Part shown: positions 45,091 through 56,755 of the stretch, one piece after another
How the letters are laid out: each line of letters starts with the position of its first letter
How positions within the stretch are numbered: the first letter of the stretch is position 1
NCBI GenBank assembly: GCA_002682825.1
Contig: NOKP01000007.1
Coordinates: 558,001 to 622,000 of the forward strand
DNA length: 64,000 nt
Direction of reading: 5' to 3'
Origin: Neonectria sp. B-13
Lineage: Eukaryota; Ascomycota; Sordariomycetes; Hypocreales; Nectriaceae
Program-made: the position numbers and the translations under genes
The notes under the pieces: model-generated
Seen by the model: only the letters and a program-made list of their open reading frames with translations
What the model was told of the DNA's origin: nothing
The model's database searches: none

Positions 45091-48000
45091 ATGGCTAGCG
45101 AACCGTCCAGGGAACAAGATGGCCCCGAAACCAACCACCCAGGTCGCCAAGATCCCCACGGGGAAGCTTCCTTCCAGGCCGGAAAGACGTCAGCGACGGG
45201 CTTGATGGCTTCTGAGCTACAAAGACTAGACCCGAGTAGGCTAACCAGCCCGATGGTTCCCCGATCTACCTCGCCGCCGTCGTCGTCAAATGGGGGAGTC
45301 TTTCTTGCCCGGCCTAACATCGACTCCCGGCGCAGCTCCGTGGTGAGCGTTGCCCAAATCGACCAGATGATCTCCGACGACCGCATCAACATGGACACTT
45401 ACGGTGTGTCCGAGATGCGCGATGGCTTCTTCGACGCCTTGTTTCTGAAGCCGTCGCCTCTCGCGCCTGGAGAGGTCATCGAGAGGTCCAAGGCGGCGCT
45501 GCCCAGGGAATTTGATAAAAGCCATCCCCTCTCGCCAAAAGACTTCCTCCCTCGCCAATTGCATGAGCTGCGCTCCGTGATACGGCGTGTTACGACCACG
45601 AGGGCTGGTATCAAGCTGCTCAAAACCGTTACCGCTTTTCTGATCTCCTACATTCTATGTCTTATTCCAGCGGTACAAAACTGGCTCGGCCGGTATGACT
45701 ACATCATGGTCGTATCCGTCATTCTCAACCATCCGGGGCGCACCTTTGGATCACAAGTGGACGGAGCTATTTTCACTATTATCGGTACCGCTTCTGGGCT
45801 GGCCTGGGGTGTCGTCGGTCTTCTACTTTCCACGTCGACACTTGCTGCAAGTGCCGGCTATGGCGGTATCCTAACCATGTTCCTCGCTCTATTCATGGCC
45901 AGCGTCGCCCTCATTCGCGCACTCTATCTGCGTCTTTACCAAGCCGCCCTAGCCGCTGGACTTGCAGTAGCCTTTACCACCCTCTCAGAGACGAGTGGCC
46001 GAGATATTGAATTCATTAAGCTTTGGAGCTATGGTCTACCTTGGCTTTTGGGTCAAGCTGTAGCCTTCGTTGTCAACGTTTTAGTATTTCCTAATGCTGG
46101 AAACCGCCCGCTCACTGCAGCCCTTGACAAGTCGTTCAGGACTATGCAGGTACGTCTGGGCTCCGTTCGATTTTATTGCCATATACTAAGATGTTCTAGG
46201 AAGCTCTTATTATCCCTCGCCCCCGGAATAGGAGGTTGAGAAGACGCCTTACAAAGACATTCATGGACATGGCAATAGCATATCGAGACATGAGAATCGA
46301 CATCACTATCACCCGATTCCGCCCGACCGACGTGCGAGAACTACGTAATCTCGTGCAGGGTGTTGTAAGGGCGCTTCTTTCAATGAATACGGAAACCCTT
46401 CTTTTCGATGACTGGGACATGGGAGACCAGCCGGTTGAGATCACGGTTGGCGGTCCTGACGCCGGACCCTCAGTTGAAGCCCCTGACTCATCAGAAGACG
46501 GCACTCAGTCATTATCCGAGGCAGAAGACGTGTCTCGCAAGGTAGCCAACACTCTGTCGAACCCGACGAAAGAAGTCCTCGCGTGCATGGCGGAAAGCAT
46601 GAAGAGATGCCATGCCGCGCTGATGGATCTCTCCGGCTGTCGCAGCTACTTTGGCCCGCCTGAAGACGTCTCATCGGATATCCCCGACATCCAGACCAGG
46701 ATACAGAGCGCCTTGGCTGCTTTGGACGTCGCCGAATCAAGTTTACTAGTCTCTGACGACATCCCCGAATCCTACGCTGACCAGTCTGAGACCTTGGAGC
46801 TGTTCGTCTTCGCGAGGCATGCTAGGGAAACAGCCGCATCTATCGTCAAACTCAATGCCAAGGTCCACGAAATGCATCTCAATTCTGATCGCATGAGGGT
46901 GAATTTCCCGACCTATTCATTCTGGAAATCCGTCTACTCCACAAACGCCCAGGTTCGACATGACCGCGGCGGTGCCACTGCCGGCATATACCAGGCGACT
47001 TTTGCGGAGATTTCGCACATGCTCGAGGCTATGAAGGTCAAGGAAAGCCATTCCGAGCCGAGGCCTAGCTATGAGGCTGTTACAAGGGTCGAGAGCAAGC
47101 CATATACGATGGAATCCAGCATCAGAGGACATCCGGCCTCCCGGAGGGACAAGCTTGGGTACAAGATCTGGACGATTCTTCACCGAATGCAAGGTTTTGA
47201 GAGCAAGTATGCCTTCAAAGTTGCCATCTTGATCTCGATCTTGTCCATCCCTGCATGGTCGACCGGCAATTCCGAGTGGTGGGATCGCTACGAGGCCTGG
47301 TGGGCTGTGTGCATGGGCTGGATCATGATGCATCCGCGAGTCGGAGGCAATGTGCAGGATCTCGTGATGCGAGCCTTTGCAGCCATCCTAGGTGCCGTCT
47401 GGAGTGGTGCTGCCTATGCTGCTGGGAATGGAAATCCCTTCGTCATGGCAGCGTTTGCCGCGATATATATGGTTCCCATGTTGTTTCGCTACACGCAAAG
47501 CTCCCATCCGGTAAGAGACTGACCACTTTTCTCATTTCTCGATTCCTTGTTAACTCCTGTTTGCAGCGTTCAGGGCTGGTCGGTTGTCTCTCCTTCACGG
47601 TCATCTCTCTCGGACTCCGGAGCAACAGCGATGCGTCTTCCGCTGCTCTTCTCGCAATGCACAAGGGTTTAATTTTCTTTGTTTCTACCTCAACCGCAAT
47701 TGTGTTGAACTCACTGCTATGGGCCTTCGGCGCAAGACGCGAACTGCGCTTTGCACTCTCATCTATGCTCTTTTTCATGAGCGTCATGTACAGAAGTAAG
47801 TCGATGTCAACGCTTAAGCTTGCTTATCTCTGACGCATTTCAGATGTCGTCGCAAACTATGTGTATTTCGACGAAGGCGAAGATCCAACCCCTGAGGACA
47901 TCACAAGATCTGAAATACTGGAAAGCCGAATGCGACAGGGCTTTTCTCATGTTCGAGAACTTCTTGTACGTCCCCTGCGAGCTCGAAACGTTGGAGCGTC

Positions 48001-48714
48001 ACACTTACAATAATTTAGGTCATGACACGCCACGAGCTCCGCCTTCGTGCCCCCTTTGATCCTCTGCCTTACTCTGCCCTAGCCGGTGCTTGCGAACGGT
48101 TCTTCGAGTATCTCATTGCCGTCCGCCAGTCTGCACTCTTCTACAACCCAAACTACATTCGCGATAACCCCGTCGCTGCGGAAAAGCTTCTCAGCTGCCG
48201 ACGAGATGCTGTGGCATCCATTCTAGGAAACTTGTACATCCTCGCTGGCGCTCTACGGTCCCAACGGAAAGTCCCCGTAAGTACCATGCCCGTCCATTTC
48301 TGGTTCTTGCCGTGATGGCCGCTTTTTATTTTATATAATACTCGTATTGACCTTCCCTTAGCGTTACCTTCCCAGTGCTGCAGCCGCTCGAAAGAAGCTC
48401 CTCCTAAAAGCCGCCGAGGTCGCTAAAGAAATGGCCGAGAACGTCGAATACCGAGAGCTTGAGAGGCAAAAGACATGGAGTGATATATACAGTTATTCAT
48501 ACAACGAAAGTCTGACAGGTTGCGTCGCCCAGCTCGAAGATTTGGAGAAGTTCGCCAAGGTTATCGTTGGCGAAAAGGCGTACGTCTCCATTCCCTTCCT
48601 ACCACAAACCAGGTCCAAGTTGCATGCTGACTTTGCACTAGCTTTGAGGGCAACTTCAAGGACGTGGAGGACTCCGACGAAGAAACTGATATATCGCCTA
48701 ACGAAAAGCGCTGA
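45091..48714 (+). CDS. FUSC/aromatic acid exporter-like multi-span membrane protein
   Basis: Seven exons: 45091-46149, 46200-47510, 47567-47795, 47844-47965, 48019-48276, 48362-48579 and 48642-48714. The total is 3270 nt (1089 residues), and every junction keeps the frame. The layout matches the fungal ArAE_2_N plus FUSC family, which includes yeast Bre4-type proteins. There is a disordered S/P-rich N-terminus (about 1-120), five to six spans from LLKTVTAFLISYILCLI to AVAFVVNVLVFPNAGNRP, a long soluble helical region, and a second membrane block from FKVAILISILSIPAW through MSVMYRNVVANYVYF. A C-terminal cytosolic domain follows (RHELRLRAPFDPLPY). Transport of organic anions or aromatic acids is suggested for bacterial relatives; the substrate here is unknown. 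Exons 4-7 are short and easily missed. It ends EDSDEETDISPNEKR. Confidence 0.88.
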
Positions 48715-49849
48715 TGTTTACTATGCAAAAACCGGATGGATAGGTTTGGCTCTCACGACAATCATGTGTCACTTATTTGTCACTTATTTAAACAAGGTCA
48801 ACTAACTAAGTGGTTTTAAGCCAAGGATATCCTCTTCTGGCCTAAAGTGATGTGCGCTGGGAGGGCTCTCTTAAAGGCACTAATACCTAACCTTGCCTCT
48901 AATATATAATACCTAACCTAACACGTAACACACAACCTTGCCTACTTCACTAAGGTGCGACAAGTTACATCAGGCGCAAACCTGGAGGGTGGCACTAGAA
49001 ACACCATCACGGGAATCCTGGACGTACTGAAAACTTTGAAAACGTGTACGCATGACGTGGTAGTTGGTGATTGCGGAATTTGTCCATGTCGGTGAAGTCT
49101 TGGTTATTATCTCGACATAGCACCCGAAGTGCCGACAAGAAGGAGCACTCACGGTGACAATGATCCTACGGTGTTTCGACGTATTGACATGTGGGAATGA
49201 CGGAAGACACAGATACGTAATATGTGATCCTTTGGTTGAACTTATCTTACAACTACAAAGACGAACCAGGAAGAAACTCACAATGCAGTGTGAGATTCAA
49301 TTTGAGTTGCCATTCTGTTTCAAGCAGCTCTCATGCTATAATAGAAAATCCTGTGTTTCATGTTCCTTGTCATCATCGTCGAGTCTCATCAATCATCATT
49401 ATCGCCATGTCTTGAGCGCTAGACGGAATGGATTCTACGACAGATGTGAGAAAGCTTTATCGAGAGATACTACTTTAGGAGGGAATGCCACTTAATGAGT
49501 GGCTTTCTGGTAAAGGACCTTAGTGTTAGCGTAACACTACTTAATGATTCCTGTAGTCTATATATTGGTGGAAGGGAGATTGGACGCCATAGACAGCGAT
49601 CATGGAAGCTCCTGCCGTGGGTATAAGAGCGGCCGCTACAGCCTAGCCCACCTCACGCTTGAGAGTTGAAAGCGTGGTCTCTCGGTTCACAGTGTGATTG
49701 TGCGTGAATATGATTGGATTGCTCTTCTAACAAGTGTGGACTAACGGCCAACTCTGGTGTTTATGGTAGGGTTGTAATTACTGTCCTCGCAGAAATCTGG
49801 ATGTCAGTCTATGTCTGTCTATGTCCTCGCAACAACGCCCCTTTGTCCA
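48715..49849. other. AT-richer intergenic DNA, no recognisable gene
   Basis: Noticeably richer in A and T than the surrounding genes, with many TAATACCTAACC-like words at its start. It contains the left inverted-repeat arm listed separately. No domain is seen in any ORF. Confidence 0.5.
48881..48929 (+). repeat. Left arm of an imperfect inverted repeat
   Basis: CTAACCTTGCCT, an 8-base extra segment, then TAATACCTAACCTAACACG. The reverse complement of 51075-51102 reads CTAACCTTACCT then TAATACCTAACATAAC, a match apart from the 8-base insertion and single-base changes. Confidence 0.5.
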
Positions 49850-50940
49850 TCACTTCGCCGGCGTCACCTCCAAACCCATATTGTTAGCGATGGCTACCAA
49901 GGCTGTATATGTAGAAGTTATGACCTCCCTGATTATACCCACGTCGCTCTGGAGCTTGTCAATCTTGTCGTGCATGTATATCTGAGTGCCTATTGTATCT
50001 CAGGTTCCGCCTTAGATCTACCCATGGTTGGACTTAACTCAGTAAGTAGTTTCGCCTGGTATTGCCTGCAAGTGACGTATAGTCTGCCCAGTGTCTACTA
50101 TCGAGGCATCCTCCATCTGGCCGATCATTCGCTTCTTCGTTGGACGCTGGAGATAGTAGAACTGCGGGTCTTCCGTTGTGGGCTGCCAGACTTGTTAGTG
50201 ATATATATACCTACATGCCTTGAACATTGTTACTCGCCCCCTGATTATTAAGGTGATGATCATCATTCTTGTGTAAGGTATGCTCGAAATCAGTGAAGCC
50301 ATTAGGTTTATCGTCGGGAATGTCTTCAATGAAGCCTTTAAAGCTCTGCCGCTTTACCCATGATGGCGATGGTGACGGTTATGGCTAAATGTGACTGAGG
50401 TGATGACCGGGAGACTCAGGGACTACATTCTGATGTCTCCAGGTGCGCAGCCCAATGCATTGGTGGGTAGCGTCAAAAAGTAGTCGTCATCTCTGTCGAA
50501 AATAATGCTAGGATCAACCGGCCACAGATGGCCCGTATCGCCAAAGATGTCTCTCGCGTCGGTCGACCAGTACTAAGTTTCGACCTTCTAGCGTTCGCTC
50601 AGCCTTTTCCAAGAGTCGCCTACTGGAGGTTCGCGTGGGAAGTGGTGTGTGTATGCGCTTCCAAAACTGATATCGTCTTGACCAAGATGTCAGGGAGATG
50701 GCTAGGCGTGCGTGGGTATTCTAATTGTGTTTCATCCTTGGAGAGAATCACATTCGCCGTGGATTTCCATCATTTCTCTGCGTCCCAAGTCGTCCGCATC
50801 CCCGTTCGGCGTTCTCAAAGGAAAAGCGTATTCGTTGATAGTGTTGTTATGCTCGACTTGGACTTAGACTTTGCCCTAACCTTTACATCACCGGTAGTTG
50901 GCCGAAATGAAAACTATGATGGGGTTGTATTCGTGGGCTA
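49850..50940 (-). pseudogene. Broken or heavily interrupted coding-like remnant, family unknown
   Basis: Minus-strand segments read like real protein (acidic, polar, balanced) but do not form one ORF. Examples are FGDTGHLWPVDPSIIFDRDD (near 50500), FIEDIPDDKPNGFTDFEH (near 50320) and MHDKIDKLQSDVGIIREVI (near 49960), the last coil-like and ending at a TGA at 49852-49850. At the 3' end two plausible short introns can be placed: 51 nt ending GGCAG around 50197-50247, and 49 nt from GTTAAGT to CAATAG around 49989-50037. They would join about 150 codons in frame. Upstream, one frame links several coding-like runs but holds about nine stops in 520 nt, no fewer than chance. It may be a decayed gene, a RIP-damaged element, or a multi-exon gene I have not resolved. 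No homology recognised. Confidence 0.3.
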
Positions 50941-51349
50941 CTCAGAAAACGGACAGTTTCTTTGATCAAAAAGGAATATAGAGATCTTAGAGAGGCAAAC
51001 ACGTAAGGAAGCAAGGAAGTAAAGCAAGCACGTTACATAGGTAAATACAAGTTGGAGGTTAGGTATCCAGGGAGGTTATGTTAGGTATTAAGGTAAGGTT
51101 AGCTGTTAGGAGCAAGATTCTTTTAGACAGTCTACTTCTCTTCAACCGCCTGGTTGTGTAGGTACTGTATATGCAGCGCTCCCAGGAGGGATAGGAAGAG
51201 CAGGGACAGCTTGACTACCACAATGACTCTGTAACCTGCGACATCACTGGTCTTAATTGCATTGCTTTGGTACCCTAAAATATGTCATATCATCCTGTAT
51301 TCTATTTCCATTATACCCACAGGCCTTAGTCCGGCTAAAACAAACCACG
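50941..51349. other. Intergenic 3' flank of DNA2
   Basis: AT-richer, with AGGTTAGGTAT-like words and the right inverted-repeat arm. No gene seen. Confidence 0.5.
51075..51102 (-). repeat. Right arm of the imperfect inverted repeat
   Basis: Partner of 48881-48929, about 2.2 kb away in opposite orientation. The same words are common in Sordariomycete spacers, so terminal inverted repeats of an element are possible but not established. Confidence 0.45.
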
Positions 51350-54300
51350 TTAATATGCGCCGTTGGTCATTTCATTCAAGATATCCCTCGTAATCGACCT
51401 TCCCTTTAACAACGCCCTTGCTCCGATTGTCGCCCTCTTTGGTGACGGTTTCCGATTCTCCTTCCCTGTCAGGCCTGGCTGAGCCTTGCCTCTCATAATA
51501 TTTTTTGGTGGTCTGGTTTTCTGGGGTGTTGGCCCCGAAGTGATTTGAGTCCCCAAATCTTCAAAATAGTGACTCTCAAGGGCATCCGCTGGCATGTCGT
51601 AGATCCAGTCGCGATCCTCCATCAGCGAAATGAACTTGCTCAGCATGTTCTCATCGCCGCTCTTCTTCAGTGTGCTTCTGCTTCCTATCACAAGCAACTT
51701 GGTCTTTGCACGAGTAAAGGCGACATTGATTCTCCTCCAGTCTTTCAGCAGATCGCCAATGCTGCAGGCCTCGTTGCTTCGCACGAGACTCAGGACAATG
51801 ACCTCCTTGTCTCGTCCTTGAAATCGATCCGTCGTGTGCATCTCCACACCTGGAAAGCATTTGAGCTTGTCCTTCAACAAGGACAGCTGTGCTCGGTAGT
51901 GCGTCATGACGCCAATCTCTGAGTCGGGAACTCCCACTGTGAGAAGAGAGTCGACAAGCTGAGAAACGATGCGGGCCTCAGCAGAGTTGACAATACGTTT
52001 ACCCTGAGCTTCCTCACGCACCAGCGGCTGGATGGTATCCGTATTGATGAAGCGGACGCGAGCCTCGCTATCAATAATGTCGTACAGCCAACACATGGAC
52101 GGCACAGGGCCAGTACAGAATGATTGACTGCCGGCGTGGAGGAGGGTCGAAGCATCATGATGTCGTTGTCTGAGGGCATCCATTCTTGGAATGTCAAGCT
52201 TTCGCCTTCGGAGCTCCTCCGTACCACAACGAAGCTTTCCTTCGTAAATCAACGTGTTGCTGAGCATCATGATATCTTCGCACATGCGGTACTGATGCGC
52301 CAAGTTGACGACCGACTGGGGATGAGTATCAGACAGAAGCTTGAATAAGCTTACATCAAGGCCGCCTTGGCGAGCCTCCTCGTTTTTCACTACAGGAGGT
52401 AGTTGGTTGTGGTCGCCGACGAGAACAAACGTTCGTGCCATTCTGATGGGGCCAGCGCAAATTGGCAGAGTGATTTGCGATGCCTCATCCACAATACAGT
52501 AGTCGAACGAACGCTCATGGAAGATGGCATGGTTGATACCGAGGCAGGTCGTCGCGACGATCGGCGTCCCATGCCATGCTTCCTTGATTTCGTCAAAGGA
52601 CTTCATCGGGTGGCCGGCGAGGATGGCAAACTCTTGAACGTCTGGATGGACCTTTGCAGGGGCTCCTAGACGGAGAATGGGCGTCTTGTCCTGCTTGAGC
52701 TTAAGGAGAATATTGTCGACGGCGGTGTGGGTGTGAGATGTCAGCAGCACACTCTTGCCCTGTGAGGTGAGTGCCCGAATGATGTGGGCAATGGTTGTAG
52801 TTTTGCCCGTACCGGGCATCCCTAGAACCAACGCGTAGTCCTCGGCACTCATGACCTTCTCAATAGCCTTCCGTTGATCGACGTTGAGGTTGTCTCGATC
52901 CGAGATCGTATACTGGGTAGGGGCAGATTTGAACCTCGGAGCTACGAGGTCAACAATCAAGTTCCGAATCTTTCGAGCTCCAGGCACATCATCCGCCATG
53001 ATTTGAACCAAATTGTTACGCACAGTGGCCATGCCGTTGCTGAACTCGTCTTGATCCAGTCGGTATCGGATTGGTGTTTCGTTGCTCTTGTCGTGAGTTT
53101 GATCTGGAGTGGCACCTTTCTGGGCAACATCCATGATGCTAGTAAAGACCTGGTTGTCCACTTCATCGAATCCAGGCTGTCGAATCCGAGCATTATGAAG
53201 TCTCCTGTCCACCGCCACGCTAATCCTTTGCCTCTTCACCGCTGACACATAACCGATTGCCAGGGCGAAATGTCCCTCCTCGTCTGAGACAACAATAGGC
53301 TCTCCCACAGACAACTCAGACTCAAGAAATGAGAACCCGGGTGGGTGGCTCCGCTTGACAAAGGTGTAATGATAGCGATTGATTTTTGGGTTGTTAGTGT
53401 CGACGGATGCTGAGCCCTCTTCGATAATGACGTCTGCGAAACACCGGGATTTCTTCTCTCGCTCGACGCTCGTCATAGTCCACAGCTCTCGTTTGTTCTT
53501 CTGACTTTCCTTCTCTTCCTTGGTGAGAAGGTTCTCCCAGTTGATAAAGAATTCCTTGTGCTTTGGAGTAAGATGCTTGACCAGCTCGTCAAACTTCTCG
53601 TGCATTTCACTAGTTTCTCCGTCGCCATCGTCTGCTAGGCGATGGTAGATGAAGCATGATCTCTTTGCATAGCAATTGCCGCACATATGCTTGCTCTTCA
53701 GCATCGGAGGCAACTGGACGCTCCTTTCTCGGATGTAAGATGCCAGTTGGTTGCGCTGCATGATCATGTGTCGGAGCTCCTGTCGGATCGCGGGAATTCG
53801 TATCGTCTTGGAACTCTCCATGTAGTATAAGATGCCATAAGTGACTTCAATGTCATATCGGTCTGATAGCAGGAGGGTATAGAGAGCCGTCTGCACCATA
53901 TGGTTCATGTTCTCGTGCTTTCCAGTCTTGACTTCGAAAGGAACGGTCAAGGTTCGCGTCTGTTTGCCATCTTGCATAACGACTTCGACGGTCGCATCAA
54001 TGTTACCTTTCAGTCCGTACATGGGGGACCAGACATGCTCCTCGACATCCAAGAGCTTGGTGACTGCCATGTTGCCCTTCTTGCCATTTCGATCGTTGAC
54101 AGTAGCGTCGGCCTTCAAAGCAATTAGATAAGACCGCGACACAGATTAATGCCACATACCTTTGGTTGAGCTGACACAAATGCTTTGGCCCAATAACTGA
54201 GTTCCGTCATCTTTGACTGTAGATGCTCTCTAGCTACGGCCATTCCGACTTTGATCGTGTAGAGGTCCTCCACATGCTTTTCCGTGACCCGTTCAATCAC

Positions 54301-56301
54301 CGTGGACAGATACCGAAGATCCCATTGGTTGGCGAGCAATGCTTCCTGGAAAATCTCGTGGAGTATCGTTCCATAGACCAGTGGCGGCGTTGGCTCACTG
54401 GTAGCCTTCACACGGTCTTGGAGCACAGCTCGCCGCATACAGCCGAAAGAGTCGGCCACCACAGTAGCCGAAATAAGTTGATCAGGATGCAGGATGAGGA
54501 GACCTTCGGCATCATCGATGATACATTGCCCCTTGGGCGTGAAGGCTCCGATGATGTGGACGTAGGACTGTGCGTGAGCTGGCGTATCATACCAGGAGGC
54601 CCTGAGGTGAACTGTCCTCATATCCTTGGTGTTGTCGGCTTGGATGAGGAGGATCTGCTTCAGCATTAGCGAGAGTCTGGCTACTACCATTCTTTTTGAC
54701 TGACCTTCTCGGGGGATGAATGTCCATATTGGTTGACATACTCGCCCTCTAGCACATTTGTCACCAAGTATCGCTGGATTGTCTTAGGCTTGCGGGTGCT
54801 CTACCAGTTACTTAGTGAATGTTGCCTCGATCGATGTTCCTTTAACGTACGTCTCCGGGGGTGGTGTCGTTCTGCTTCGCTGCCTGGGTTGCTGCTAGTT
54901 CCACGGCCTCGAAATCAAAGTCGCCACCAAAGGCATCGCCAAATTCGTCATCCAGGTCTCCTAGATCATCATCCGGTATTACGATAGGTTTTTGAGCAGT
55001 AGGTGTGAGAGGCTTGGCTGGGGCGTCGGGGGAAAGTTGTGACTGCGCTGTAGTGATGAGTTCCTCTGCTTCATCAAATATGTCGTCGTCCAGGTCCTCG
55101 AACTCATCGGCCACTAGTGGTTTGGTCTTGCTGTCATGTTCTCCCGCAACAATCGAAACGCCGCTGTTAGCCATGGGGATCTCGAGCTGTGTTGCGTTGA
55201 TGCTTGCTTCAAGTTCCAGCATAGCATCGTCATCAAATTCGTCGAAATCATCATCGCCATAATTTGAGGAATTCTGTCCTGGGGAAGCCTGGTGTTTTAC
55301 TCGGCGTGGAGATCCGGTGGAGGTAGCACCTATTCGCCGTTTCTTGGGAGACGGAGACTCTGCAGTCAGATCTTCGACTTCAACCTCGCCCTGGCCGTTG
55401 ATACTGCTCGTCACCGTATCTAGCAGAGCCGTGACAAGAGAAGACTTGGATGCAGCCTCCCTCTCTTCTCTCTCCCCAGTGGTCCGGCCGCCTGATGTTG
55501 ACCTCTCAATCTTTCTCTTTTTGGGGAGGCTCAATCCACAGCTGATCGCTCGTCGAAGGTTTCCATCGGCGAGTTGTGCTGCCGGTCCCTTCGCGGGTCT
55601 CGGCGACGACGACACCATCAACTGAGCAAGTGCTGGATTCGTAATCCCAAGGGCCTTGCTTGCATCTTGGGATCCGTTTAGGGAGTATCGATCCCACAGT
55701 TCGAGGGTCGGATCGGCGTGGGGGGACTTCAATGCTTGGGCGAGCTTCTTGAAGTTGACTGAGGGGGGGTTCGGCTTGTCTACTACCGGCGAAGATATCG
55801 GTGACGAGCTTCTAGCTCGCTTTCTCCCCTTCCGAAGCATCATAGGAGACAGAGCCGAGGTGTAGAGGGTGTCTTGCCTGTTGTCCCAGAGCACTCGGTC
55901 GTTCGGGGAGATGTGGGCTTCGTCTTCAGCGGCGCTAGTTGGCTCGAGGAGATCCCGCCATGTTAGTCGAGTCACCGGTGTCACGGCGCTGTCGTCCTTG
56001 GAGCCGTTCAATGTCGATGGCCGCTGAGCCCCCGTAGTATCTCCATCATTCGAGTCGCCCGTGTCGTCGGGACCGGGTTGGTATTGGAATTGATTTAGTT
56101 TGCTCTTCGTGACCTCTGACACCGGCCGCAGGGCCCTAGGCTTCGGCGTTTGAAAGACGGGGTTGCTCTTCGATCGCTGCCATGGCGAGCGGTTCTGTTC
56201 CAGCGTGGTCAGCCTATTGGGGGTTTTTGTCAACACGCCATGGTGAGAACACTTACCTTGGAAACCCCAACATAATCGGAATAGGACTTCTGGAGAGGCA
56301 T
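51350..56301 (-). CDS. DNA2: Dna2 nuclease-helicase
   Basis: Bifunctional enzyme that trims long Okazaki flaps and resects double-strand breaks. Exons 56301-56257, 56194-54851, 54800-54705, 54654-54160 and 54112-51350 give 1580 residues. The first exon encodes MPLQKSYSDYVGVSK only. Residues about 16-460 are a disordered, acidic regulatory region. The RecB-type nuclease has GTILHEIFQEAL, YGLKGNIDATVEV and VPFEVKTGK (metal and catalytic D, E, K). Iron-sulphur cysteines are GCMRR (about residue 567) and MCGNCYAKRSC. The superfamily 1 helicase has Walker A GMPGTGKTTT (about residue 1090), SHTHTAVDN, Walker B IVDEASQ, VGDHNQLPP, HQYRM and TDRFQGRDKEVIVLS. All active-site marks are intact. The divergent promoter holds three ACGCG cores. 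Confidence 0.95.
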
Positions 56302-56755
56302 GGTACTCAACAATGACGACCAGACTTGAGAAATTCACAAGCCTTGTCCATGAGTGCGAGATGGAGGCGACCGTTCAGGGAATTGGCCCGCTAACATTCC
56401 CAGGGAGTAACCGCGATCGAGGTCGCGTTTAATGGCCTGGCCTGGACCGCGTCGCGACCCACCCCGCTACAGCAACAACGCGCCGCTTCTGTCATCGAAT
56501 CACATGCATCACGTGATATCCACTTCTTATCGATAAAGCTTGCCCCAGACGTTCCGGCCTACCACCGCCAACCAAGAACGCAGATCGATGTCATCCCTCC
56601 TCCACTTGCGTCACTGTATCCCGCTTCGTTCCGTCATCCGATATTCTCAACTCTTCTTTGTCTCCTGGTCCTCTAATCTGAATTCACCAACACCGCGAAC
56701 AACTTTTGCGGGCCAATTAGATTTCATCCCTGGCTACGAGTTGCCCGCAATCGCA
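56302..56755. promoter_or_regulatory. Divergent DNA2 promoter with three ACGCG cores
   Basis: CGCGT (ACGCG on the minus strand) lies at 56424-56428 and 56448-56452, and ACGCG at 56478-56482, within 60 bp and 120-180 nt above the DNA2 start. This fits MBF-type G1/S control; inference from motif only. Some of this region could be 5' coding of the plus-strand neighbour if that gene starts at 56540. Confidence 0.5.

Noticed and set aside
48881..48929. Telomere-like repeat reading of the CTAACC words
   Set aside because: The unit is not the fungal CCCTAA/TTAGGG hexamer and is irregular; similar words are common in spacers.
50420..50940. Claim that stops in the minus-strand remnant prove RIP because each is one C-to-T change from CAG, CGA or CAA
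   Set aside because: Every stop codon satisfies that by definition, and about nine stops in 174 codons is no more than a random frame would have. RIP needs dinucleotide indices or an intact copy for comparison.
50880..50940. Carboxylesterase-like IIVFISANYR motif on the minus strand
   Set aside because: Only this short stretch resembles the esterase motif; no oxyanion, GESAG or other downstream esterase motif follows.
49811..50965. Two plus-strand ORFs of 146 codons (49811-50251 and 50528-50965)
   Set aside because: They are rich in V, L, F and S in the way expected of the antisense of an acidic protein and have no motif. The minus strand reads more like protein. A few ORFs of this length are expected by chance in 64 kb.
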